DNA of 64,000 bases from Pseudoxanthomonas sp. YR558. Its GTDB lineage: Bacteria; Pseudomonadota; Gammaproteobacteria; Xanthomonadales; Xanthomonadaceae. Under the pieces are notes generated by a model, which ran no database searches, was not told where the DNA came from, and worked only from the letters and a program-made list of their open reading frames with translations. The DNA is taken from positions 1,550,001 to 1,614,000 of the forward strand of contig NZ_FPCI01000001.1 of NCBI RefSeq assembly GCF_900116385.1. The letters are read 5' to 3'. Below are positions 56,996 to 64,000 of the stretch, piece after piece; positions within the stretch are counted from its first letter, which is position 1; each line of letters starts with the position of its first letter. The translations under genes and the position numbers were made by a program.

Positions 56996-57919
56996 TCAGT
57001 CGCGCATGAGCGTGGACTTGCCGAACAGGCTCTCCACCAGGTCCACCGTGAGCTTGGCGGTGCGGTTGCGCCGGTCCAGCACGGGGTTGAGTTCGACGAT
57101 GTCCAGCGACCCCATCAGCCCGGTGTCGGCGATCATCTCCATCACCAGCTGCGCTTCGCGATAGTTGGGGCCGCCCGGCACCGTGGTGCCCACGCCCGGC
57201 GCGATGCTGGGGTCGAGGAAGTCCACGTCGAAGCTGACATGCAGGTGGGTGTCGGCATCGACGCCCTCCAGCGCGGCTTCGACGGTGCGCTTCATGCCGA
57301 CCTCGTCGATGTAGCGCATGTCGTACACATCGACCTTGTGGTCCTTGATCAGCTTCTTCTCCTCGGGATCGACCGAGCGGATGCCGATCTGCCGGACCAT
57401 CGACGGCGTGATCGCCGGCGAATCGCCCCCGAGTTTCGTCAATGCATCGGGGCCGATGCCGCACAGGCATGCCACGGGCATGCCATGGATGTTGCCCGAC
57501 GGCGTGACCTCACTGGTGTTGAAGTCCGAATGCGCGTCCAGCCACAGCACGCGCAACTTCTTGCCGGCCTGGCGGCAATGCCGCGCAACAGCGGTGATCG
57601 ACCCCATCGCCAGGCAATGGTCGCCGCCCATCATGATCGGCAATCGGCCACTGGCGAGTTCCGCGGCGGTCGCGTCCATCACGGCGCGGTTCCAGGCCAC
57701 TACTTCATCGAGGTGGCGATATCCCGCGACGGGTCCCGTCCACGGATTGGCCGGCCCCTGCACGTTGCCGGTGTCGATGACATCCACCCCGCGCGCGAGC
57801 AAGGCCTCACCCAGGCCAGCGATGCGGAGCGCGTCGGGTCCCATGCGGGCGCCGCGATGGCCGGCACCGACGTCGGTGGGCACGCCGATCAAGGACACGG
57901 GAAGAAAGGCTCGACTCAT
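56996..57919 (-). CDS. Arginase
   Basis: 307 residues from the ATG at 57919 (AAGG site). Ureohydrolase manganese motifs are clear: GGDHCLAMGS, WLDAHSDFNT and SFDVDFLDP. VPTDVGAGHRGARMGPDAL and NPVLDRRNRTAKL match arginases rather than agmatinases. It hydrolyses arginine to ornithine and urea. Stands alone beside the tRNA gene. Confidence 0.93.
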   Translation of the reverse strand: MSRAFLPVSLIGVPTDVGAGHRGARMGPDALRIAGLGEALLARGVDVIDTGNVQGPANPWTGPVAGYRHLDEVVAWNRAVMDATAAELASGRLPIMMGGDHCLAMGSITAVARHCRQAGKKLRVLWLDAHSDFNTSEVTPSGNIHGMPVACLCGIGPDALTKLGGDSPAITPSMVRQIGIRSVDPEEKKLIKDHKVDVYDMRYIDEVGMKRTVEAALEGVDADTHLHVSFDVDFLDPSIAPGVGTTVPGGPNYREAQLVMEMIADTGLMGSLDIVELNPVLDRRNRTAKLTVDLVESLFGKSTLMRD

Positions 57920-58014
57920 GGGCATACCTTGCGGAAACAGGCGCACAGTCTATGCCGATGGCGATGACGTCCCTGTGGCATCGCAGCACACAAGGTGCGG
58001 CACGGGGCGCGGAG

Positions 58015-58090
58015 TGGTGCCGCTTATCCGAATCGAACGGATGACCTACCGCTTACAAGGCGGTTGCTCTACCAGCTGAGCTAAAGCGGC
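58015..58090 (-). tRNA. tRNA-Thr(UGU)
   Basis: On the minus strand a 76-nt cloverleaf: acceptor GCCGCTT pairing with AAGCGGC, D arm AGCTCAGCTGGTAGAGC, anticodon arm ACCGCCTTGTAAGCGGT, T arm CATCCGTTCGATTCGGAT, and an encoded CCA (58015-58017). The loop CTTGTAA gives anticodon TGT (threonine). Confidence 0.97.
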
Positions 58091-58103
58091 GTGGGCGGCA
58101 ATT

Positions 58104-58766
58104 CTAGCGCAGCGCCGTGCATTCGAGCGGTTGCGGTGCCGCGCTCGACGCACGCCGCGCCAATGCAGCCGGGTCTGCACCCTCGGCCGCACCCGTATCC
58201 AGCCACCACAGGCTGGGTCCTGCGCGGCCCACGGGCTGCAGTTGCGCGGTGAAGCCGCCCGCCTGCAATTCGGCGATCCGGCGCTCGGCCGCATCGCGGC
58301 TGCGGTAGCGGCCCAGCGCGATGCCGTTGGCTTGGTCGCCTTGGCGCACGACGAGGAAGTCATCGAAGCCCGCGGCACCGATCCGCGTCGCGGTGGCCTG
58401 CGCCTCTTCCAGCGAGGCGGCCGGCGGCATCACGACCTGGTAGCCGCTGGCGCTGGCACCCGGTGCTTCCCGCAACTGCGAGCGGAGCAGGTCTGCGCCC
58501 AGCGTGTCGCGCGCCTGGGTGGCGGCGGCCTCGCTGGTGAACGGGCCCAGGCTGAAACACACGGCAGGCGCGGGCGACACGAGGATGGCTGCGGGCGACG
58601 CGGATACGGGCGCGGCCGGAGTCTCCTCGCCCACCAATTGCAGTCGCGCCACGCCTGCCGGCAGCGCCGGTGGCGGTTCGGGGGCGGGGGCGGGTCGGGT
58701 GAGCCACCAAGCGGCGGCACCCACGTTCAGCACCACCAGCAGGACGATCAGGGCACGGATCAGCAT
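58104..58766 (-). CDS. SPOR-domain membrane protein
   Basis: 220 residues: single N-terminal transmembrane helix (about 3-22), a Pro/Ala linker, and a C-terminal region with a SPOR repeat (about 100-180: YQVVMPPAASLEEAQATATRIG, ALGRYRSRDAAERRIAELQAGGFTAQLQ). SPOR domains bind denuded peptidoglycan at the division site. It follows coaX by 23 bp in the same direction. Confidence 0.88.
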   Translation of the reverse strand: MLIRALIVLLVVLNVGAAAWWLTRPAPAPEPPPALPAGVARLQLVGEETPAAPVSASPAAILVSPAPAVCFSLGPFTSEAAATQARDTLGADLLRSQLREAPGASASGYQVVMPPAASLEEAQATATRIGAAGFDDFLVVRQGDQANGIALGRYRSRDAAERRIAELQAGGFTAQLQPVGRAGPSLWWLDTGAAEGADPAALARRASSAAPQPLECTALR

Positions 58767-58789
58767 GCGTTGATTCTAGCCAGCCCGGC

Positions 58790-59539
58790 TCAGTCGTCGA
58801 TACCGGCACGCGCCCAGCGTGCGAGGCCTTCCAGCACCAGCGCTGGGGCATGCACGGCAGCCGGAAGCCTGGAACGTAGGGCCTCGGCGCCGCCCCCATG
58901 CAGCAGCAGCACCGGTGGCGAACCCAGCAGGTCCGTCGCCTGTGCGAGGCTTCGCTCGACCAGTCCTAACGCGGCGCCCTCGCAGCCGGAGGCGAGCGCG
59001 TCGAGCGTATCGGTCGCGAACTCGGTGTAGTCGCCGCCCTGCGCTGGCAATTGCGCGGCGGCCTGTTCGAGCGCGGCCCGCATCAGCGTCGGCGACGGTG
59101 CGATGCGCCCGCCATGGTGCAGGCCCCGCGCGTCCAGTACGTCCACGGTGATCGCCGTGCCCACGCCCACCACCAGCCATGCCTGCTCGCCGCGTGCACG
59201 TGCCGCGAGCAGGGCCAGGAAGCGATCCACGCCCAATCGCGCCGGATCGGCGTAGGCGATGCGTACACCCGCCAACGAGGACTGCGTCCGGGCGATCGAA
59301 ACGGCGGCGAACCGGGTGGTCAACCACTCCACCACCGCTGCCGTGCGTGCCGGCGAGGCAACGCTCGCCAACGCGGCCGATGCGGAAGGCGTCGGCGCCA
59401 ACGCCAAGGCCGCATCCAGCGCGGTCGCGATCCCGTCCCCATCGTGGGCGACGGCGATGACCTCGCCGAGGCTGCCATCGGCACGCAGCGGCGCGGCCTT
59501 CAGGCGGCTATTGCCCACGTCGAACACCCATTGCGTCAT
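58790..59539 (-). CDS. coaX: Type III pantothenate kinase
   Basis: 249 residues. N-terminal FDVGNSRLKAAPL is the phosphate-binding DxGN motif; YADPARLGVDRFLALLAAR and VGVGTAITVDVLDARG are the CoaX signatures. Catalyses the first step of CoA synthesis without feedback by CoA. It overlaps the birA stop (ATGA). Confidence 0.95.
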   Translation of the reverse strand: MTQWVFDVGNSRLKAAPLRADGSLGEVIAVAHDGDGIATALDAALALAPTPSASAALASVASPARTAAVVEWLTTRFAAVSIARTQSSLAGVRIAYADPARLGVDRFLALLAARARGEQAWLVVGVGTAITVDVLDARGLHHGGRIAPSPTLMRAALEQAAAQLPAQGGDYTEFATDTLDALASGCEGAALGLVERSLAQATDLLGSPPVLLLHGGGAEALRSRLPAAVHAPALVLEGLARWARAGIDD

Positions 59540-60501
59540 GTCGCCCTCACGCTGACATCCCCGGCATGCACCTGCCGGCGTTCCCTGCCGATCCTCACCT
59601 GCAAGGCGCCATCCGCGCCAATGCCATCGGCGATGCCCTGCTCGTCGCCCTGTGGCCCGTGCACGGTGACCGCACGACCCGAGAGCACATCGAGCACGGC
59701 ATAGCGCGCCAGGAACGGCGCCAAGCCATCGGCATCGAAGAGATCCAGGGCGGGCAGCAGCGCATCCAGCACGAGGGCGGCGATCGCATTGCGCGATGGC
59801 GCCTCACCATCGCCCAACCTGGCCAGATCGGTCCACGCCTGTTCGATGTCCCCGGCAGCGGCATCCTGCATGCGCACGTTGAGGCCAATGCCGATCACCG
59901 CGCGCACCGGCCCGCCGTGTTCGCCTCCGCCTTCGACGAGGATGCCGCCGAGCTTGCGGTCGCCGGCCAGCAGATCGTTGGGCCACTTCACGCCGACGCT
60001 GCCGTAGCCCGCCTGTCGCATTGCCTCGGCGACGGCCACGCCCACCACCAGGCTGAGGCCACCCAGGCGCGCCAATCCGCCGGAGAACTGCCGCGATATC
60101 GAGAGATAGAGGTTCGCCGCGATCGGCGACGCCCAGTGCCGCCCGCGCCGGCCACGTCCACCGGTCTGCTGTTCGGCAAGCAAGACGTCGGCGCCGTGCG
60201 CGGGCGCTTTCCGTCGCAGCAGTTCGCTGTTGGTCGAATCCACAGACCACGCGACTTCGAGTGCCGACACCGAGGCGACGTGCCGCGTCTGCGCCAGGAT
60301 CCGATCGGCCTCCAGCAGTTCGACCGGCAATGCCAAGGCATAACCGCGACCCGGCTGCGCATCGATGCGCACGCCGCCCTCGCGCAGGGTCTCGATGCGC
60401 TTCCACACGGCCGCACGTGTCTGTCCCACGGCACGCGCGAGCGCGTCGCCGGACACCGGGCCTTGCGAAAGGCGCAACAGCAGGTCGCGTTCGCCCGTCA
60501 T
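59536..60501 (-). CDS. birA: Biotin-protein ligase / biotin operon repressor
   Basis: 321 residues from the ATG at 60501, overlapping the plsY stop (ATGA). A helix-turn-helix (about 12-60, LSQGPVSGDALARAVGQTRAAVWKRIETLR) precedes the ligase domain: GGRGRRGRHWASPIAANLYLS (biotin-AMP loop), KWPNDLLAGDRKLGGILVE and IGIGLNV. It biotinylates carboxylases and can repress biotin genes. Confidence 0.95.
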   Translation of the reverse strand: MTGERDLLLRLSQGPVSGDALARAVGQTRAAVWKRIETLREGGVRIDAQPGRGYALALPVELLEADRILAQTRHVASVSALEVAWSVDSTNSELLRRKAPAHGADVLLAEQQTGGRGRRGRHWASPIAANLYLSISRQFSGGLARLGGLSLVVGVAVAEAMRQAGYGSVGVKWPNDLLAGDRKLGGILVEGGGEHGGPVRAVIGIGLNVRMQDAAAGDIEQAWTDLARLGDGEAPSRNAIAALVLDALLPALDLFDADGLAPFLARYAVLDVLSGRAVTVHGPQGDEQGIADGIGADGALQVRIGRERRQVHAGDVSVRAT

Positions 60502-61124
60502 GCGCGCCGACGCCAGAAACGCACGCGCTCGAAGCGCGACTCCGTGCCCGCACGCAGGCGCTGCACGTTGGCGCGATGGGTGAACAGCACCAGCAGCGCC
60601 GCGGCCACCGCGAACAACTGCGTCGCGCCATCCGCGTCCAGCCAGAGGGCCAGCGGCAGCAGGCATGCTGTCGCGATGATCGAAGCCAGCCCTACGTAAC
60701 CGGTGGCGACGAGCACGCACACCCAGACTAGGAACAACGGCAACAACGCGACCGGCCAGAGGATTGCGACGCCGCCCAGCAGCGTGCCGACGCCCTTGCC
60801 ACCGCGGAACCCATGCCACAGCGGCCACACGTGACCCACCGCGGCTGCGAACACGGCCAGCCACGCGACCGCACGCGCGGGCAGCGCGCCATCCACTGGC
60901 GCGAACCGCAGCGCGAGCCAAGCCGCCAGCGCGCCCTTGCCGATGTCGATCAACACCACGCCGAGCGCGAACTTCGCGCCCTGCGTGCGGAAGGCATTGG
61001 TGCCGCCGGCGTTGCCGCTGCCCTGGGTGCGGATATCCACGCCGCGCAGCCGGCCCAGGGTCAGGCTTCCGGATACGGAGCCGAGCAGGTAGGCGGATAC
61101 GAGAAGTAAGAGGGAGACGAGCAT
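60498..61124 (-). CDS. plsY: Acyl-phosphate:glycerol-3-phosphate acyltransferase
   Basis: 208 residues from the ATG at 61124, five transmembrane segments. PlsY motifs: GSVSGSLTLGRLRG with GSGNAGGTNAFRT (G-S-G-N-x-G-x-T-N), then HGFRGGKGVGT. It moves the acyl group of acyl-phosphate to glycerol-3-phosphate, the first step of phospholipid synthesis. It lies 30 bp downstream of the fakA-fakB fusion, whose product is acyl-phosphate. Confidence 0.96.
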   Translation of the reverse strand: MLVSLLLLVSAYLLGSVSGSLTLGRLRGVDIRTQGSGNAGGTNAFRTQGAKFALGVVLIDIGKGALAAWLALRFAPVDGALPARAVAWLAVFAAAVGHVWPLWHGFRGGKGVGTLLGGVAILWPVALLPLFLVWVCVLVATGYVGLASIIATACLLPLALWLDADGATQLFAVAAALLVLFTHRANVQRLRAGTESRFERVRFWRRRA

Positions 61125-61154
61125 CGCCCCATTATGGGCCACGGCCGGCGCGTC

Positions 61155-62975
61155 TCAGTCGGCCTGCGCTGGCTGCACCGCGACGATCAACGCGCCCTGC
61201 CCGGCGTGCGCACCGATGGCCGCACCGGTGTCCACCAAGCGGTCTTCCGAGATATCCAAGCGTGCGCGCAGCGCCAGCAGCAGGCGGTCGGCTTCCGGTC
61301 GCGCGTCGCAGTGGCCCACGATCAGGCGCCAGCGTTGGCCCGGCGGGAGTGCACGCGCAACGCGGCGCGCGAACGCTTCGGGCGCCCGGGCACGCGTAAG
61401 CAGCAGCCCCGCCACGGTCATACGACCGTCCACGCTCATCTTCGCCATCGGCGTCAACGCGGTCAGTCGGGCGATCGGTGCGGCCCAGCGAGGAATGCGT
61501 CCGCCACGCACTGCGTGCGAGATGTCTGGCGCGATCGCCCACATCCAGGTGAGCGGGCGGAGGCGTTCGAGTTCCGCCACCACGTTGCTCTCCTCCTGGC
61601 CTCGTGCGGCGAGTTCCGCTGCGCGCCAGACGAGTAGCGCCTGCCCACATGCCGCATTGATGGTGTCGAACACGCGCACGCGTGCTCCGGGGTCGCGTGC
61701 CGCCGCATGCTCGCCCGATTGCAGCGTGCCGGACAGTGCGCGCGACAGGCCGACATACAGCACGCGCGCATGATGTGCGAGCGAGAGTTCGAACTGCCGA
61801 CGGAAATCCCCCGGCGGCGGCTGGCTCGTGCGCGGCAATTGCCGTGAAGCCGCCATGCGCCGGTAGAACTCGGCCGTAGACAGTCCCACCTTGTCCAGAT
61901 AGTCGCGGCCATCCAGATCCACGCGTGCCGGCACCACACCGATGGCGAAACGCTCGCCGATGTCCTCGGGTAGGTCGGCCGCGCTATCGGTGACGATCAC
62001 CAGCGATTGCGTCAGTGAGGCGGCGGCTTGCTGGCGCACCATGTCGTCCGCCTTCATGCCTTCGACCTGCCCTTGCTCCGCGCAGGCATCGAACAACGCC
62101 TGCGGTGATCCCGTATGGGCGTGCACGCGCAACCGCGACGCGCCACCCGCGATTACGATGGAGTCCGCGCCCGCCGCCTCCAACGCCGTACGGAGGCGGT
62201 CCCGGTCCAGTCCCTGACCCAACAGCAGGCATTCAGTGCACCAGCGGCGCGCCGGATCGATGTCATGGTCATGGCCGATCGGATCCGGGGCGTCGTTCGC
62301 GGCCGGCGGCGCGCTGCCGCGCATGCGGACCGCGCGCGGTCCGCCCTCGACGAATTCGGCGATGCCTTCCAGCAAGTCGACGAAGCCCTGCGCGCCGGCA
62401 TCCACCACACCAGCGCGTTGCAACAGCGCCATCTGCCGCGGCGTGTCGGCCAGCGCGCGACGCGCGCGGTCCAGCGCGCGGGCGAAGCCGCTGCGCGCGT
62501 CGGCCGGTGCATCGCGGTCGCCGGCGGCGGCATCCAGTTCGTCGGCGAACGCGGTGATCACGCTGAGGATGGTGCCCTCCACCGGCTGCGCCAGCGCCTG
62601 GCGCGCGCTCTGCGCCCCCTGGCGGACGGCGGCGGCGAGGGATCGGGCATCGAGTTCCGGAAGGGTCCGGACGCGCTCGGCGACGCCGTACAGGAACTGC
62701 GCGAGGATCGCGCCCGAGTTGCCGCGCGCGCCGTCGATGGCGTCGTTGCCGACCCGGCTCAGCAGGTCGCCGGCATGCTGGCTGGGCCGGGACAGCGCCC
62801 CGTGCAGGACGCTTCCCAGGGTGGAGGCAAGGTTGTTGCCGGTATCGCCGTCCGCCACCGGGAACACGTTGATCCGGTTCAGGCCGTCGCGGGCGGCGAT
62901 GACGCGCCGGGCCCCTGCGATCAGCGCCAGGCGCAGGGCGGGTGCGGTGAGTGGGCGGTCCGGCGGGGCAGGCAT
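61155..62975 (-). CDS. Fatty acid kinase FakA-FakB fusion
   Basis: 606 residues. Residues 1-210: DAK2/DhaL kinase domain with NVFPVADGDTGNN (36-48, metal Asp42 and Asp44) and GARGNSGAIL (82-91). Residues about 240-320: the FakA linker domain (WCTECLLLGQGLDRD, RVHAHTGSPQAL, MKADDMVRQ). Residues about 325-606: a DegV/FakB fatty-acid-binding domain (IVTDSAADLPEDI at 327, PRTSQPPPGDF at 381). FakB presents a fatty acid to FakA, which makes acyl-phosphate. In Staphylococcus and most bacteria these are separate proteins; here they are one chain. plsY is directly downstream. Confidence 0.9.
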   Translation of the reverse strand: MPAPPDRPLTAPALRLALIAGARRVIAARDGLNRINVFPVADGDTGNNLASTLGSVLHGALSRPSQHAGDLLSRVGNDAIDGARGNSGAILAQFLYGVAERVRTLPELDARSLAAAVRQGAQSARQALAQPVEGTILSVITAFADELDAAAGDRDAPADARSGFARALDRARRALADTPRQMALLQRAGVVDAGAQGFVDLLEGIAEFVEGGPRAVRMRGSAPPAANDAPDPIGHDHDIDPARRWCTECLLLGQGLDRDRLRTALEAAGADSIVIAGGASRLRVHAHTGSPQALFDACAEQGQVEGMKADDMVRQQAAASLTQSLVIVTDSAADLPEDIGERFAIGVVPARVDLDGRDYLDKVGLSTAEFYRRMAASRQLPRTSQPPPGDFRRQFELSLAHHARVLYVGLSRALSGTLQSGEHAAARDPGARVRVFDTINAACGQALLVWRAAELAARGQEESNVVAELERLRPLTWMWAIAPDISHAVRGGRIPRWAAPIARLTALTPMAKMSVDGRMTVAGLLLTRARAPEAFARRVARALPPGQRWRLIVGHCDARPEADRLLLALRARLDISEDRLVDTGAAIGAHAGQGALIVAVQPAQAD

Positions 62976-63168
62976 GGGGCGCCAGTCTGCCGCAACCGGC
63001 GCCGCTTACCTGCTGCGTCGCAGCAGCCAGTCGCCGGGTTCCCTCATTCCGTCGCCGTGTATCGGCGTTTCGTCGCACGGCGCCCCCGGCCCGTGCCGGG
63101 AAGGGGTCTTTCCGGCTATAGTCGGCGACGTCATCTGGCCGCCGTAACCGACCGACAGGAGTCTACCG

Positions 63169-63489
63169 ATGCTTCGCGCCAGCCTTGCCCTGCTGCTCCT
63201 CGGTGCCTCGGCGGCCGTGTTCGCCCAGAACGGGCGCGCGATCTCCAATGGCAACGCCACGGTCTGCCAGGATGTCGCCGACCGCGCGGTCGCAGACCGT
63301 CCGGGCGATGCCGTGCCGACGGCCACGGATGCACGCCGCGCGCGCGCGACCGCCGTGCGCAGCAAGTACGCCGCACCGACTGCGTTGACACCCCCCGCCT
63401 CGCGCGGTGGCGGCGATGACGACGAGACCCCCCTGCCGCGTAGCCGCGGCTCCAAGTGGCACAGCTTCCTGCCGGGCATGTTCCGCTGA
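63169..63489 (+). CDS. Small secreted protein
   Basis: 106 residues, signal peptide ending SAAVFAQ (about residue 20), then a polar Ala/Arg/Asp-rich mature part with no membrane segment. A Pro/Ser/Arg-rich middle and a short basic end precede FLPGMFR at the C-terminus. Not recognised. It precedes the MtfA-like gene by 18 bp and may be cotranscribed with it. Confidence 0.65.
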   Translation: MLRASLALLLLGASAAVFAQNGRAISNGNATVCQDVADRAVADRPGDAVPTATDARRARATAVRSKYAAPTALTPPASRGGGDDDETPLPRSRGSKWHSFLPGMFR

Positions 63490-63507
63490 CGCGGACTGCA
63501 CCGACCC

Positions 63508-64000
63508 GTGATTGGACTGTTGCGCCGCTTGCGGCGCCCCGCCCCCTTCATCGAAGACGTCTTGTGGCACGCGGTCCGGACGGATACCGCTTGGACCGCC
63601 GCGCTGGATGATGCACGCGCGGACCGCCTGCGCGCGTTGACCGCGCGCTTCCTGCACGAGAAAACCATCACGCCGCTGGCCGGCCTGAAGCTGGACGATG
63701 CGCAGCGCGTGCAACTCGCCGCGCTGTGCAGCCTGCCGTTGCTGGAGTTCGGTGAAACCGGCCTGCGTGGCTGGTCGCAGCTGATCGTCTACCCCGATGC
63801 TTTTCGTGTGCAGCGCACGCACACCGATGCCGCCGGCGTGCTGCACGAATGGGAAGACGACCTGTCCGGCGAAGCCTGGGACCAGGGCCCCCTGATCCTC
63901 TCCTGGGCCGACGTGCAGGCCGACTTGGCCGAACCCGATGCAGGCTTTTGCGTGGCCGTGCACGAAATGGCGCACAAGCTGGATGTGCTGGACGGCGAAC
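63508..64000 (+). CDS. MtfA-like zinc peptidase (partial, cut by right edge)
   Basis: 164 codons visible from a GTG at 63508 to the edge; the C-terminus is missing. Residues about 40-60 FLHEKTITPLAGLKLD, then LLEFGETGLRGWSQLIVYPDAF and the zinc motif VHEMAHKLDVLDGE near the right edge (HExxHKLD, usually HEFAHKLD), match MtfA/DUF980. In Escherichia coli, MtfA binds the glucose regulator Mlc and has aminopeptidase activity. A GTG start is assumed; no strong site was seen. Confidence 0.85.
   Translation, partial: MIGLLRRLRRPAPFIEDVLWHAVRTDTAWTAALDDARADRLRALTARFLHEKTITPLAGLKLDDAQRVQLAALCSLPLLEFGETGLRGWSQLIVYPDAFRVQRTHTDAAGVLHEWEDDLSGEAWDQGPLILSWADVQADLAEPDAGFCVAVHEMAHKLDVLDGE

Noticed and set aside
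58015..58090. Possible integration site (tRNA gene end as att site)
   Set aside because: No integrase, no direct repeat of the tRNA 3' end and no foreign-looking block next to it.

Overview
The window is bacterial, GC-rich and densely coded. Gene content and order point to a gammaproteobacterium of the family Xanthomonadaceae (Pseudoxanthomonas/Stenotrophomonas/Xanthomonas group). The signs are a virB cluster in X-T4SS order, a TrpS with a C-terminal extension, a coaX-birA cluster, and two types of palindromic intergenic repeat that resemble those common in this family. This placement is inference from content, not a database match.

Region 1 (1-15.9 kb) is a complete VirB/VirD4 type IV secretion locus. 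On the minus strand, reading from 13 kb to 1, it runs virB7-8-9-10-11-1-2-3-4-5-6, then a small secreted DUF4189-like protein, a lipoprotein that is a good immunity candidate, and a lytic-transglycosylase-like protein cut off by the left edge. A membrane protein of unknown function and the coupling ATPase virD4 run divergently on the plus strand. There is no relaxase, VirB7 is long and carries an N0-like domain, and a murein-hydrolase-like gene follows a lipoprotein gene. Together these fit the contact-dependent antibacterial X-T4SS rather than a conjugation system.

Region 2 (15.9-27.4 kb) holds tryptophan biosynthesis genes (trpE, trpG, trpD, trpC) interleaved with a threonine-aldolase-like gene, a SIMPL-domain gene and a small monooxygenase-like gene. 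It also holds a HAD phosphatase, a lipid-kinase-like gene, rpe, a tiny J-domain membrane protein, purC and a DUF962 membrane protein. Region 3 (27.4-36.6 kb) holds an Mrp-type cation/proton antiporter operon (mrpAB fused, C, D, E, F, G) with an epimerase-like gene overlapping its end, a Ca2+/cation antiporter, a lipoprotein and an orphan gene.

Region 4 (36.6-42.3 kb) is aromatic amino acid catabolism: hmgA and hppD for tyrosine, a divergent MarR regulator with a perfect 14-bp palindrome between it and hppD, a POT peptide transporter and kynA for tryptophan. Region 5 (42.4-50 kb) holds a large secreted ExeM-type nuclease and a 2-oxoacid dehydrogenase operon (E1 alpha, E1 beta, E2). Region 6 (49.6-58 kb) is mixed: VOC protein, BLUF photoreceptor, M28 peptidase, MBL hydrolase, trpS with a YegP-like tail, CsbD, two entericidin-like lipoproteins and arginase.

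Region 7 (58-64 kb) starts with tRNA-Thr(UGU), then a minus-strand cluster read as fakA-fakB fusion, plsY, birA, coaX and a SPOR protein. The fusion next to plsY suggests one unit that turns exogenous fatty acids into acyl-phosphate and then lysophosphatidate. A small secreted protein and the start of an MtfA-type peptidase close the window. No IS element, prophage or CRISPR array was seen.
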